NCBI RefSeq assembly: GCF_014649775.1
Contig: NZ_BMTR01000001.1
Location: forward strand, 496,001 to 560,000
Direction of reading: 5' to 3'
Source: Streptomyces longisporoflavus
Lineage (GTDB): Bacteria > Actinomycetota > Actinomycetes > Streptomycetales > Streptomycetaceae
DNA: 64,000 nucleotides
Shown: one piece after another, positions 1-7,538 of the stretch
Numbering within the stretch: position 1 is the stretch's first letter
Layout: every line of letters begins with the position of its first letter
Position numbers and translations under genes: made by a program
Notes under the pieces: generated by a model
The model's database searches: none
What the model saw: only the letters and a program-made list of their open reading frames with translations
What the model was told of the DNA's origin: nothing

Positions 1-1
1 G

Positions 2-421
2 GTCACCACCAAGACCGCGGAGACCGACGCCTCCCGCCAGTTCATCGAGTACATGATGGGCGCCGGCTACGAGGACTGGTTCGGTATGGCTCCCGAAGGC
101 AAGATTCCCGTACGCGGCGGCACCGCGGACGACCCCGGCAAGTACCTGGACGCCTGGCGCTCCAGTGACCTCGGCGTCGACCGCCGCGAGCCCATGAACC
201 GGGTCTTCTCCGACAAGCTCCTCGACCGGCTCGCCGACGGCGTCAGCAATATGCGCCGCTGGGGCATCAGCCAGGGCGAGGGAGCCCTCGTCGGCGCGAC
301 CAACGGCGAACTGCCCGTGCCCAAGGCCATCGGCGCCATGACCAGCGGCCAGAGCTCCCCGCGGGAGGCGGCACGCGAGGCACGCGACGAAGTGGCCGCC
401 CTGCAGAAATCCCTCCGCTAG
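2..421 (+). CDS. Sugar ABC transporter substrate-binding protein, C-terminal part
   Basis: This is the C-terminal 139 residues of an extracellular solute-binding protein; the gene begins outside the window and the frame is open to base 2. The segment 'ASRQFIEYMM' followed by a 'GKIPVRGG'-type stretch and a helical, Ala/Glu-rich tail is typical of the last lobe of CUT1 (family 1) sugar-binding lipoproteins. It lies directly upstream of two sugar permease genes, so it should be the binding subunit that delivers the ligand to them. The substrate cannot be read from this fragment. Confidence 0.75.
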   Translation, partial: VTTKTAETDASRQFIEYMMGAGYEDWFGMAPEGKIPVRGGTADDPGKYLDAWRSSDLGVDRREPMNRVFSDKLLDRLADGVSNMRRWGISQGEGALVGATNGELPVPKAIGAMTSGQSSPREAAREARDEVAALQKSLR

Positions 422-575
422 CCCCGGCGGCCACCAACAGCCACCCCCCACCGGCACCCCCCCATCGGCAGCCCTCACCGGCAACCGCCGCACAGTCGGT
501 CTTCACCCTCAGCCGCCCCACCGAACGCCGCCCTCAGCCGACGGCCCGCACCCAGGCACCCCGAGGAACTGACCC

Positions 576-1610
576 ATGAGCACTGCCCAGAGCGGCGCGA
601 CGAAGCGCCGCACCGCAGCCACCACCCCCGAGCCGCCACCGGCCGACGAGCAGCGGCAGCGCAAGAAGTCACGGCCGCCGAGCGCCACCGGCCGCGAGAA
701 CCGTGCCGGACTCGCCTTCGTCACCCCCACCTTCGTGGTCGTGCTCGTCGTCGTGATCCTGCCCATTCTGTGGACGGTGCTGCTCGCCTTCCAGAACGCC
801 AAGCTCGTCGACATCCAGGACATGGGTCTGCTCGGCAACTGGACCCTGGACAACTTCACCCAGGTCTTCAGCTCGGCCGGATTCTGGTCAAGCCTCTCCA
901 CGACCCTCGTCTACACCGTCGGCGCCACCCTGGGCTCCGTCGTGCTCGGCCTGATCGCGGCCCTCGCCCTGCGCACCCCCTTCCGCGGGCGCGGCCTGCT
1001 GCGCGGCGCGATGCTCCTGCCCTACGTCGCACCCGTCGTCGCCGTCGCCTTCGTCTGGGAGGTCGCCCTCAGCCCCCAGTACGGCATCGTCAACGAATGG
1101 GGCCGCTCCCTCTTCGGCTGGGACGACCCGATCGCGTTCCTCTCCACGCGCGAGTACGAAGTCGGCCTGCTCGGGGCGCACTTCGACATCCCCCTGGCGC
1201 TGCTCACCGTCATCGCCTTCGAGACCTGGCGCTACTTCCCCTTCGCCTTCCTCTTCATCCTCGCCCGCCTCCAGGCCGTGCCAGGCGGACTCGAGGAAGC
1301 CGCCAAGGTCGACGGCGCCACACCCCTGCAGCGCTTCCGGCACATCCTGCTGCCCCAGCTGATGCCGGTCATGGCCCTGCTGTGTGTCCTGCGCTTCATC
1401 ATGACGTTCAACAAGTTCGACGACGTCTACCTGCTCACCAATGGCGGAGCGGGCACCGAGGTCGCCGCGGTGCGGGTCTACGACTTCCTCACCTCGCGCT
1501 ACGACGTCGGCGCCGCCGCCGCACAGGCCCTCGTCCTCGCCGCCGTCCTCATGGTGCTGCTCGGCCTGTACTTCAAGTTCTTCGGCAAGAAGGTCCAGGA
1601 GGAGTCGTGA
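576..1610 (+). CDS. Sugar ABC transporter permease, MalF/UgpA type
   Basis: Inner-membrane permease of a carbohydrate importer, 344 aa. It has a charged cytoplasmic N-terminus of about 45 residues, a first membrane segment (VVVLVVVILPILW), and further segments typical of binding-protein-dependent permeases. The EAA loop that contacts the ATPase is at about residue 240 (EEAAKVDGAT, then LPQL). The ATG is preceded by GAGGAACTGACCC. The stop codon overlaps the next start (TGATG), so the two permeases are translationally coupled. No ATPase gene is present here; in Streptomyces such systems usually share the MsiK ATPase encoded elsewhere. Confidence 0.9.
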   Translation: MSTAQSGATKRRTAATTPEPPPADEQRQRKKSRPPSATGRENRAGLAFVTPTFVVVLVVVILPILWTVLLAFQNAKLVDIQDMGLLGNWTLDNFTQVFSSAGFWSSLSTTLVYTVGATLGSVVLGLIAALALRTPFRGRGLLRGAMLLPYVAPVVAVAFVWEVALSPQYGIVNEWGRSLFGWDDPIAFLSTREYEVGLLGAHFDIPLALLTVIAFETWRYFPFAFLFILARLQAVPGGLEEAAKVDGATPLQRFRHILLPQLMPVMALLCVLRFIMTFNKFDDVYLLTNGGAGTEVAAVRVYDFLTSRYDVGAAAAQALVLAAVLMVLLGLYFKFFGKKVQEES

Positions 1611-2491
1611 TGTCGCCGCTGTCCATGACACGCACCCAGTTCGAGGAGCGCCTCTTCGGCGTCCTGCGGTGGGTCGTCATCGCCTTCCTCGCGGTGATCA
1701 CGATCGCGCCCTTCTACTACATGGTGCTCCTGTCGGTGAAGTCCATCGACTCCCTCTTGCTCGACCCCGGCTCCCTGTGGGTCTCCGCGAAGGAGTTCAC
1801 CCTCAGCACGTACGAGAACGTGCTGAAGCCCCAGTCCGAAGGCGGCCAGGGATTCCTGCAACTGCTGCTCAACTCGGCACTCGTTTCCCTCGGCACGGTC
1901 GCCCTCACGCTCATCGCCGCCGTGCCCGGCGCCTACGCCATCAGTCGCCTGAAGTTCTTCGGCAACCGCCAGATCAGCGCGATGTTCCTGGCCGTCTACA
2001 TGTTCCCGGCGACGCTGCTCGCCGTCCCGCTCTTCGTGATGTTCGCCAAGCTGGGTCTCTCCTCCAGCCTCGCGGGCCTCGCCATCGTGTACGTGGCGCA
2101 GACCGTGCCCGTCTCGATCTACATGCTGAAGAACTACTTCGTGACCATCCCGTACTCCATCGAGGAGGCAGCCGCACTCGACGGCTGCTCGCGGCTCCAG
2201 GCGCTGCGCAAGGTGATCCTGCCGCTGGCCCTGCCCTCCCTGATGGCGACCGGCCTGTACGTCTTCATGATCGCGTGGAACGAGTTTCTCTTCGCGCTGC
2301 TCTTCCTGGCCGCCGACCCCGAGAAATGGACGGTCTCCCTGGGACTTGCCCAACTGTCCAACGGCATCGAGGTCTCCAAGACCGTCCTGATGGCCGGGTC
2401 CGTGGTCCTGACCATCCCCGTGATACTTCTGTTCTTCGCCGCGGAACGCCTGCTGACCGAGGGCCTGACCAGCGGCGCCGACAAGAGTTGA
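1610..2491 (+). CDS. Sugar ABC transporter permease, MalG/UgpE type
   Basis: Second permease of the same importer, 293 aa. It starts at the ATG overlapping the upstream stop codon; a GTG one codon earlier is an alternative. Membrane segments begin at WVVIAFLAVITIAPFYYMVL. The EAA motif is at about residue 185 (EEAAALDGCS, then VILPLALP), and a MalG-like C-terminus follows (AAERLLTEGLTSG). It forms the transmembrane heterodimer with the preceding permease. The sugar is unknown; the downstream ROK regulator and Gfo/Idh/MocA oxidoreductase suggest a sugar or sugar derivative that induces its own uptake and is then oxidised. Confidence 0.9.
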   Translation: MSPLSMTRTQFEERLFGVLRWVVIAFLAVITIAPFYYMVLLSVKSIDSLLLDPGSLWVSAKEFTLSTYENVLKPQSEGGQGFLQLLLNSALVSLGTVALTLIAAVPGAYAISRLKFFGNRQISAMFLAVYMFPATLLAVPLFVMFAKLGLSSSLAGLAIVYVAQTVPVSIYMLKNYFVTIPYSIEEAAALDGCSRLQALRKVILPLALPSLMATGLYVFMIAWNEFLFALLFLAADPEKWTVSLGLAQLSNGIEVSKTVLMAGSVVLTIPVILLFFAAERLLTEGLTSGADKS

Positions 2492-2536
2492 CGGGTACGG
2501 GCTCCCGCGGTCCCGCGAGAATCCAGAGACGGGGAA

Positions 2537-3739
2537 ATGATGCCGGCGAACCAAGCAAGCCCGGGCCACCTGCTGCAGCTCATCCGCAGCGGCGAGGCCA
2601 CCACACGCAGCGAACTCCTGCGCGCCACAGGTCTGTCGCGCTCCACCGTGGGCCTGCGCCTCGACCAGCTCTTCGGCGCGGGCTGGCTGCGCGACACCGC
2701 AGGTGCCTCCACCGGCGGACGGCCCTCCGCCCTCCTGGAGTTCGACGCCTCGCACGCGGTGGTCCTGGCGGTGGACCTGGAGACCCGGCACGCGCGGGCC
2801 GCCGTCCTCGACCTGGCCGGCGAAGTCCTTGCCGAGACCTCCGGGCCCGTCCTCGTCACCGACGGCCCGGCCAAGGTCCTGGACACCCTGGCCGGCTGGT
2901 TCCTGCCCCTGCTCGCCGAAGCCGGCACCGAGCCGGGCAAGGTGGCGGGCATCGGCATGTCCGTCCCCGGCCCCGTCGACTTCGACCTGGGCCAGGTCAT
3001 CCAGCCGCCGATCATGCCGGGCTGGGACCGCTTCCCCATCCGGGAACAGATGCAGACGGCGTACGCGGAGCAGGTCGGCCGCTCGCTGGAGCCCGGCCCG
3101 GTGCCCGTCCTCGTCGACAACGACGCCAACCTCATGGCCTACGCCGAACACCGGGCGGGCCACCCGGACTGCTCGGCCTTCCTGCTCATCAAGGCATCCA
3201 CCGGCATCGGCGCGGGAGTTGTCGTCGGCGACGAGGTCTACCGCGGCATCGACGGCGGCGCCGGCGACATCGGCCACATCCGGCTGCACGACCGGCCCGA
3301 CGCCCTGTGCATGTGCGGCTCCTACGGCTGCCTGGCCGCGGTCGCAAGCGGCCGCGCCCTGGCCGGACAGCTCTCCGCACTCGGCATCCCCACCACCTCA
3401 GGCTCGGGCGTGCACCAGCACCTGGCCGACGGTCAGCCCGATGCCATCCGCCTGGCCAGGGAGGCGGGCCAGCGCGTCGGTGAGGTACTGGCCACCGTCG
3501 TCACCCTGCTCAACCCCGGCGTCCTGATGCTCGCGGGAGACCTCGCCGGAGCGCCCTTCATGACCGGCGTACGCGAACTCCTCTACCAACGCGCCATGCC
3601 CCGGACCACCGCCAACCTGAACGTCGTCACGGCACAACTGGGTGACCGGGCCGGCCTGATGGGCGCGGGCGAGATGGTCGTGGAACACCTCTACTCGCCG
3701 GATCGCGCGGACGCGCGCCTCGACGCCATGGCCACCTGA
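2537..3739 (+). CDS. ROK-family transcriptional regulator
   Basis: 400-aa ROK (repressor, ORF, kinase) protein with an N-terminal winged HTH (about residues 10-55, TRSELLRATGLSRSTVGLRL) followed by a sugar-kinase fold. The ROK zinc motif reads CMCGSYGCLAA at about residue 258, and the active-site-like VDNDAN is at about 194. The usual Glu after GCL is Ala here, as is common in the regulator branch. It sits 45 bp after the permeases and before an oxidoreductase, so it probably represses this sugar operon and senses its ligand. A GGGGAA ribosome site precedes ATGATG; the first ATG is used. Confidence 0.9.
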   Translation: MMPANQASPGHLLQLIRSGEATTRSELLRATGLSRSTVGLRLDQLFGAGWLRDTAGASTGGRPSALLEFDASHAVVLAVDLETRHARAAVLDLAGEVLAETSGPVLVTDGPAKVLDTLAGWFLPLLAEAGTEPGKVAGIGMSVPGPVDFDLGQVIQPPIMPGWDRFPIREQMQTAYAEQVGRSLEPGPVPVLVDNDANLMAYAEHRAGHPDCSAFLLIKASTGIGAGVVVGDEVYRGIDGGAGDIGHIRLHDRPDALCMCGSYGCLAAVASGRALAGQLSALGIPTTSGSGVHQHLADGQPDAIRLAREAGQRVGEVLATVVTLLNPGVLMLAGDLAGAPFMTGVRELLYQRAMPRTTANLNVVTAQLGDRAGLMGAGEMVVEHLYSPDRADARLDAMAT

Positions 3740-3761
3740 CGCCGGTGCCTCCCGACCGGCG
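3740..3761 (+). terminator. Weak hairpin after the ROK gene
   Basis: A perfect 7-bp inverted repeat CGCCGGT/ACCGGCG with an 8-nt loop begins immediately after the ROK stop codon. There is no T-run. It may reduce read-through into the oxidoreductase gene but is weaker than the other hairpins in the window. Confidence 0.3.
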
Positions 3762-3832
3762 AGTGAGCCGGCCGCGCAGGCAGCGCGGCATGGCGCCCGT
3801 ACACCAGCACCCCGCATACACGGAGAACTCCC

Positions 3833-4741
3833 ATGAGCGATGACAGCAGCTCCCGCCCCTCGCCGGACCCGGCGCACGCCCCGTTGCGGGTCGGCCTGGT
3901 CGGTGCCGGGCCGTGGGCGCGCGTCATGCACGCGCGGATGCTGGCCGCCGGACCCGAGACCACGCTGGCCGCCGTGTGGGCCCGCCGCCCGGAAGCCGCC
4001 GCCGAGACCGCGGCACCCTACGGCGCGGCGGTCGCCGCGAGCTTCGACGAACTCCTCGACCGCTGCGAGGCGATCGCCTTCGCCGTACCCCCCGCGGTCC
4101 AGGCCGAGTTGGCGCCCCGCGCCGCGAAGGCGGGAAAGGCGCTGCTGCTCGAGAAGCCCCTTGCCCCGGACCTCGCCGGGGCGCGGCGCGTGGCGGACGC
4201 GGTGGAAGAGGCAGGCGTGGTCTCCCAACTGGTCCTCACCAAGCGGTACCACCCGGCCACCCGCGTTTTCCTGGAGGCGGCACAGCACGTCGAGGTCACC
4301 GGCGCGCGGTCCTGCTACCTCCACGGCGCCTTCCTCGGCGGCGACTTCGCCACCGCCTGGCGCATGGAGCACGGCGCCCTGCTCGACCTGGGCCCGCACC
4401 TGCTCGACCTCCTCGACACGGTTGTCGGCCCCGTCACCTCCATCCGCTCCACCGGAGACCCGCGCCGCTGGATCGAGTTGACCTGCGAACACGAGAACGG
4501 CGCGGTGAGCCAGGCCTCGCTCTCGGGCTCCGTACAACTGCCGCGGGCCCGCACCAGGGTGGAGCTGCTCGGCCCCGGCGACGAACTCGTCTACGACACG
4601 GCGGAACTGGACCACGAGGAGTGCTGGCCGGTGCTGCGCCGGGAGTTCGCGCAGGCGGTACGCAGCGGCCGCTCGACGCCGATCGACGCCCGGCGCGGGC
4701 TGCGCATCCAGCAGCTCCTGGCGTGGGCGGCGCAGAGCTGA
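3833..4741 (+). CDS. Gfo/Idh/MocA family oxidoreductase
   Basis: 302-aa NAD(P)-dependent oxidoreductase. The Rossmann motif is at residues 20-30 (VGLVGAGPWARVMHARML) and the family signature EKPLA at about residue 107. The C-terminal alpha/beta domain contains the segment MEHGALLDLGPHLLDLL. It probably oxidises a sugar, inositol or amino-sugar brought in by the upstream ABC system. GGAGAACTCCC precedes the ATG. It is short for the family (usually 330-380 aa) but looks complete. Confidence 0.88.
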   Translation: MSDDSSSRPSPDPAHAPLRVGLVGAGPWARVMHARMLAAGPETTLAAVWARRPEAAAETAAPYGAAVAASFDELLDRCEAIAFAVPPAVQAELAPRAAKAGKALLLEKPLAPDLAGARRVADAVEEAGVVSQLVLTKRYHPATRVFLEAAQHVEVTGARSCYLHGAFLGGDFATAWRMEHGALLDLGPHLLDLLDTVVGPVTSIRSTGDPRRWIELTCEHENGAVSQASLSGSVQLPRARTRVELLGPGDELVYDTAELDHEECWPVLRREFAQAVRSGRSTPIDARRGLRIQQLLAWAAQS

Positions 4742-4847
4742 CGGCTGCCCGAGGGCGCACGAAAGCCGGCATAGCCGGCCGCCTCGACCGGCATCTGGAT
4801 CCAGGCCGCCTGCCTTGGTCTCGGCCCCTTCCGCCCGCGATGCGTAG

Positions 4848-4973
4848 TCACTTACGGCGGCGGATGAACAGCCAGATGCGGGTGGCCATCGAGCCGATGA
4901 CCACGACGGCGACCGTGATCTGCAGCCAACGCGGGAGAGCGCCCGCTCCGGGGAGATACAGGGCGAGCCGCAT
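4848..4973 (-). CDS. Small single-span membrane protein (41 aa)
   Basis: A short minus-strand frame starting MRLALYLPGAG, with a hydrophobic helix (LQITVAVVVIGSMATRIWLF) and ending in a basic tail RRRK. The length, one membrane span and positive-inside tail look like a real small membrane protein rather than a shadow ORF. An in-frame TGA lies 14 codons upstream; two GTG codons just before the ATG are alternative starts. The ribosome site is weak. Its function is unknown. Confidence 0.4.
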   Translation of the reverse strand: MRLALYLPGAGALPRWLQITVAVVVIGSMATRIWLFIRRRK

Positions 4974-5375
4974 CACGGACGCCACCGCGGGTCGTGCTGC
5001 TGTGCGCGGTCATCCACCAGACGACTCCCTGACGTTCGGGGCGAGCGGACGGATCGGCGCCGGACTTGTCGGGGCGGGGCCGGGGGCCGCTTATTCCATC
5101 GAATATCTCACCTGGCCTCGGTGCCGCAAGCCGTAGTCGTGCCGAGCGGTGTCCCGCGCAGGGTGACGGCGGAGTCGGACGCGGAGCGTGGGGAGTCAGG
5201 CCACCTTGATCCGATAGGGCGAAACGGCACAGGCGTGACGGTGCGCAGGGGTTCCGTGCGGCGGAGGTCGAAATAGTGCAGGCGGAGAGGCCGGGCGGGG
5301 GGCGCACGCGGCGATTTGTTGCGTCCCGGGCGGGGTCGGGCGAGGGAGGCGAGTGGTCATTTCGAGCCAGGCTCC
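4974..5375. other. Intergenic region without a supported gene
   Basis: About 400 bp between the small membrane protein and the peptide promoter. The long frames through it look like out-of-frame translations rich in Arg, Pro and Ala. I see no convincing gene. Confidence 0.5.
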
Positions 5376-5416
5376 TTGACCATCCCTTGACATGCGATTG
5401 ACCTGATCTTTACGTT
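5376..5416 (+). promoter_or_regulatory. Candidate promoter with three 11-bp-spaced TTGAC repeats
   Basis: TTGACC at 5376, TTGACA at 5387 and TTGACC at 5398 repeat at exactly one helical turn. TTGACA followed by 18 bp and TACGTT (5411-5416) makes a plausible -35/-10 pair about 70 bp upstream of the peptide start. Direct repeats at 11-bp spacing next to a -10 box are the typical binding arrangement of SARP-family activators. No SARP gene is visible in this window. Confidence 0.45.
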
Positions 5417-5486
5417 CGTTGCGCGGTCGACGAAGATCCATTTCGTTGCCCGGTCCGCAATTCCCCGGCACTCGAGGAGGTCCGTG

Positions 5487-5639
5487 ATGGACAAGCTCAT
5501 CAAGCAGATGACCCAGGACGCCAACTGGTCGAAGTGGGTGGCCGCCAACTCCGCGCAGGGCGCCAAGGACGGCTGCATCAGCGCCGCCCCCAAGTCCGGC
5601 TGCATCAGCGTCGCCGGCAAGAGCGGCTGCATCTCCTGA
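5487..5639 (+). CDS. Candidate RiPP precursor peptide with three GCIS repeats
   Basis: A 50-aa peptide preceded by a strong GAGGAGGT site. The first 27 residues (MDKLIKQMTQDANWSKWVAA...) look like an amphipathic leader. The C-terminus holds three GCIS units at residues 29-32, 38-41 and 47-50, an exact 9-residue period: K-D/S-G-C-I-S plus three variable residues, ending on Ser50. The only cysteines are the three repeat cysteines. This build (short leader, repeated Cys/Ser core, strong ribosome site, hairpin, then enzyme and exporter genes) fits a ribosomally made, modified peptide. A GTG one codon earlier is a possible start. I do not recognise it as any known RiPP class. Confidence 0.7.
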   Translation: MDKLIKQMTQDANWSKWVAANSAQGAKDGCISAAPKSGCISVAGKSGCIS

Positions 5640-5655
5640 CTCACGCCCGCCCGCG

Positions 5656-5693
5656 CCCGGGCCGCCGCCGTCCCTTCTCGGCGGCGGCCCCGG
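5656..5693 (+). terminator. Hairpin between precursor peptide and enzyme genes (attenuator)
   Basis: A perfect 12-bp stem, GGGCCGCCGCCG (5659-5670) with CGGCGGCGGCCC (5679-5690), closes an 8-nt loop TCCCTTCT; two more G-C pairs extend it past one mismatch. It starts 19 nt after the peptide stop codon and ends before the enzyme's ribosome site. Partial termination or mRNA protection here would give far more precursor than enzyme, as is common in RiPP operons. Confidence 0.7.
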
Positions 5694-5715
5694 CCTGCCA
5701 CCCCCCGGAGCACAC

Positions 5716-6942
5716 ATGAGCCCGCTGCCGAGCCCGCACGTCGTCGACCGGGTCCGGGACATCCCCATCTACCGCGCGTCCGCCGCCCGGGGCGACTTCC
5801 CGATCCTGGAGAAGACCGAGATCGCCCGCGGCTTCCCGGACAACTGGATGACGCCCGATCTCGCCGCGGCGCTGGAGTCGGGCCAGGCGGAGTTCGTCCT
5901 GTCGACCGGCACCAACCACGCCCGGATGCAGCTGATCCGGCCGCCGTACTTCCTGCTCCGCTCCTACTACCGGCTGTGGAGCGAACACCCCGACCTGCGC
6001 GCCACCTGGGAAGCGGGCGCCAAGCGCATCTCCCTGACCACCGTGCTCGCCACCGAGCACGTCGCCCGCGTCAATGCCCGCAAGCCGGGCGCGACGCCGG
6101 GAGAGCGCTGGCTCGACGACCGCACCCTCTACCTCAACAACACCCTCGACCCGGCCGACTGGGACCGGACAGAGGTCCGCCGGATGCTCGCCGAGATCCG
6201 CGAGGTCAGCGACGCCCACCCCACCGGCACCTATCACCTGGACTGCTCGGCCTACCACCTCGCCCACCTCGTCCAGAAGGTGGACGACTGGGGGCTGTGG
6301 GACGAGTTCCCGCAGCCGGGCAGCATCGTCCACGCCTACGAGTACACCCCGCTGAACGTACGCGCCCTGCTGCACCGCCACTTCGACTGCCCCGTCGTGG
6401 ACCTCTTCGGCAGCACCGAACTGGGCTACCTCTACTCCAGCGACCCCCGGACCGGCCGCTACCGGCCCCACCTGGACGACATGAGCATCGAGCTCATCCC
6501 CGTCACCCCCGGCAGCGGCATCCACTGCCTGATCGTCACCAGCCTGCGCAACCCCTTCATGCCGCTCGTGCGCTACCGCTCCGGCGACTGCGTGCGCACC
6601 ACCGACGGCTCCGCCGACCCCGAGCGCATCGCGGCCTTCTGCGGCCGGGAGAAGGAACTGCTCGACACGCCCGGCGGACCCGTCGCCCAGGCCGACCTCG
6701 ACGCCCGTGTCCACGACGCGACCGACCGCGTCTTCCTCGCCCAACTGAGCCTGTCCGAGACCTCCGACGACGCGATCCTGCGCTACACCACCTTCGACCG
6801 CGCCCCGCTCGACGCCGGGCAGACCGCGCACCTCGAAGAGTCCGTCGGTGAACTCACCGGCCGCGTCTGCACCCTGGAGCACCGCGCCGACCTGCCGATC
6901 GGCCGTTCCGGCAAGTACGTCTGGCTGGCGCGTCCCTCGTGA
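5716..6942 (+). CDS. PaaK/LuxE-like adenylate-forming enzyme
   Basis: 408-aa member of the ANL superfamily, closest in look to phenylacetate-CoA ligase and acyl-protein synthetase (LuxE). The N-terminus (IPIYRAS, then FPILEKTEI) matches the PaaK opening. The phosphate loop is degenerate, STGTNHARMQ at about residue 63. LFGSTELG at about 230 is the A5 motif, RYRSGD at about 286 is A7, and GREKELL at about 310 is A8. It should activate a carboxylate as an acyl-AMP and pass it to a thiol or amine. Placed 76 bp after the GCIS peptide, it is a candidate modifying enzyme. GGAG precedes the ATG by a short spacer. Its true acceptor is unknown. Confidence 0.75.
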   Translation: MSPLPSPHVVDRVRDIPIYRASAARGDFPILEKTEIARGFPDNWMTPDLAAALESGQAEFVLSTGTNHARMQLIRPPYFLLRSYYRLWSEHPDLRATWEAGAKRISLTTVLATEHVARVNARKPGATPGERWLDDRTLYLNNTLDPADWDRTEVRRMLAEIREVSDAHPTGTYHLDCSAYHLAHLVQKVDDWGLWDEFPQPGSIVHAYEYTPLNVRALLHRHFDCPVVDLFGSTELGYLYSSDPRTGRYRPHLDDMSIELIPVTPGSGIHCLIVTSLRNPFMPLVRYRSGDCVRTTDGSADPERIAAFCGREKELLDTPGGPVAQADLDARVHDATDRVFLAQLSLSETSDDAILRYTTFDRAPLDAGQTAHLEESVGELTGRVCTLEHRADLPIGRSGKYVWLARPS

Positions 6943-7001
6943 CCCGCGTGCGCTCTGCGCCGACCGCCCCTCGCCCTCACGCCCGAACAGGACCCCGCCC
7001 C

Positions 7002-7538
7002 GTGACCACGTCAGCGATTCCCGCCCCCACCGCCGAAGACCTCCTGGGCAGCGCACTGCACAAGGAGGTCGTCGATCACTTCACCGCGAAGACGCAACGC
7101 CCCCGCACCCACATCGAGCACCAGGTGCGTGAGTGTCTGCGCTATCTGTACCTGGTCTCGCGCCACCCCGACCGGCTCGGCGGCCTGTTCCTGCCGGTGG
7201 AGCAGGAGATCGACGAGATCTGGCACTTCCTCATCCTCCAGACGCGTGAATACCGGGAACTGTGCGAACAACGCCTGCCCGGCGCGTACTTCATCCACCA
7301 CCGCAGCATCGCCTACACCGACTACCAGGGCGGCGAAGGCGGCGGCCGGGCCGACGGGCAACGCCGGGTCGCGGCCGAGGAGGCCCTGCGCTGGATCCCG
7401 CTCTACACCGCCGCGTTCGGCCCCTTCGACGAGGACGCGCTGCCGTACTGGACCATCGTCCGCTTCCTCCACCACGAGCTGGGCAGGAGCCTGGCCGAGA
7501 TCTCCGCCCTTGACCCGGCCGACAGGGCCGCCGCGTGA
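7002..7538 (+). CDS. GRDP-like (DUF1399-like) protein of unknown function
   Basis: A 178-aa cytoplasmic protein. The segment IDEIWHFLILQTREYRELC at about residues 70-88, followed by a FIHH motif near 97, resembles the conserved V-D-E-x-W-H block of glycine-rich-domain (GRDP-like) proteins. The conserved His, Asp/Glu and Cys residues could bind a metal, but this is inference. An alternative GTG at 6939 overlaps the previous stop codon (GTGA) and would add 21 low-complexity residues. Its stop overlaps the start of the transporter gene, so it belongs to the peptide operon. No signal peptide is seen. Confidence 0.6.
   Translation: MTTSAIPAPTAEDLLGSALHKEVVDHFTAKTQRPRTHIEHQVRECLRYLYLVSRHPDRLGGLFLPVEQEIDEIWHFLILQTREYRELCEQRLPGAYFIHHRSIAYTDYQGGEGGGRADGQRRVAAEEALRWIPLYTAAFGPFDEDALPYWTIVRFLHHELGRSLAEISALDPADRAAA

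Noticed and set aside
888..3289. Long minus-strand ORFs opposite the sugar transporter and ROK genes
   Set aside because: They are antisense shadows caused by high G+C; composition is Gly/Asp/Glu/Arg-rich, with no domain and no ribosome site, and the plus strand holds clear genes.
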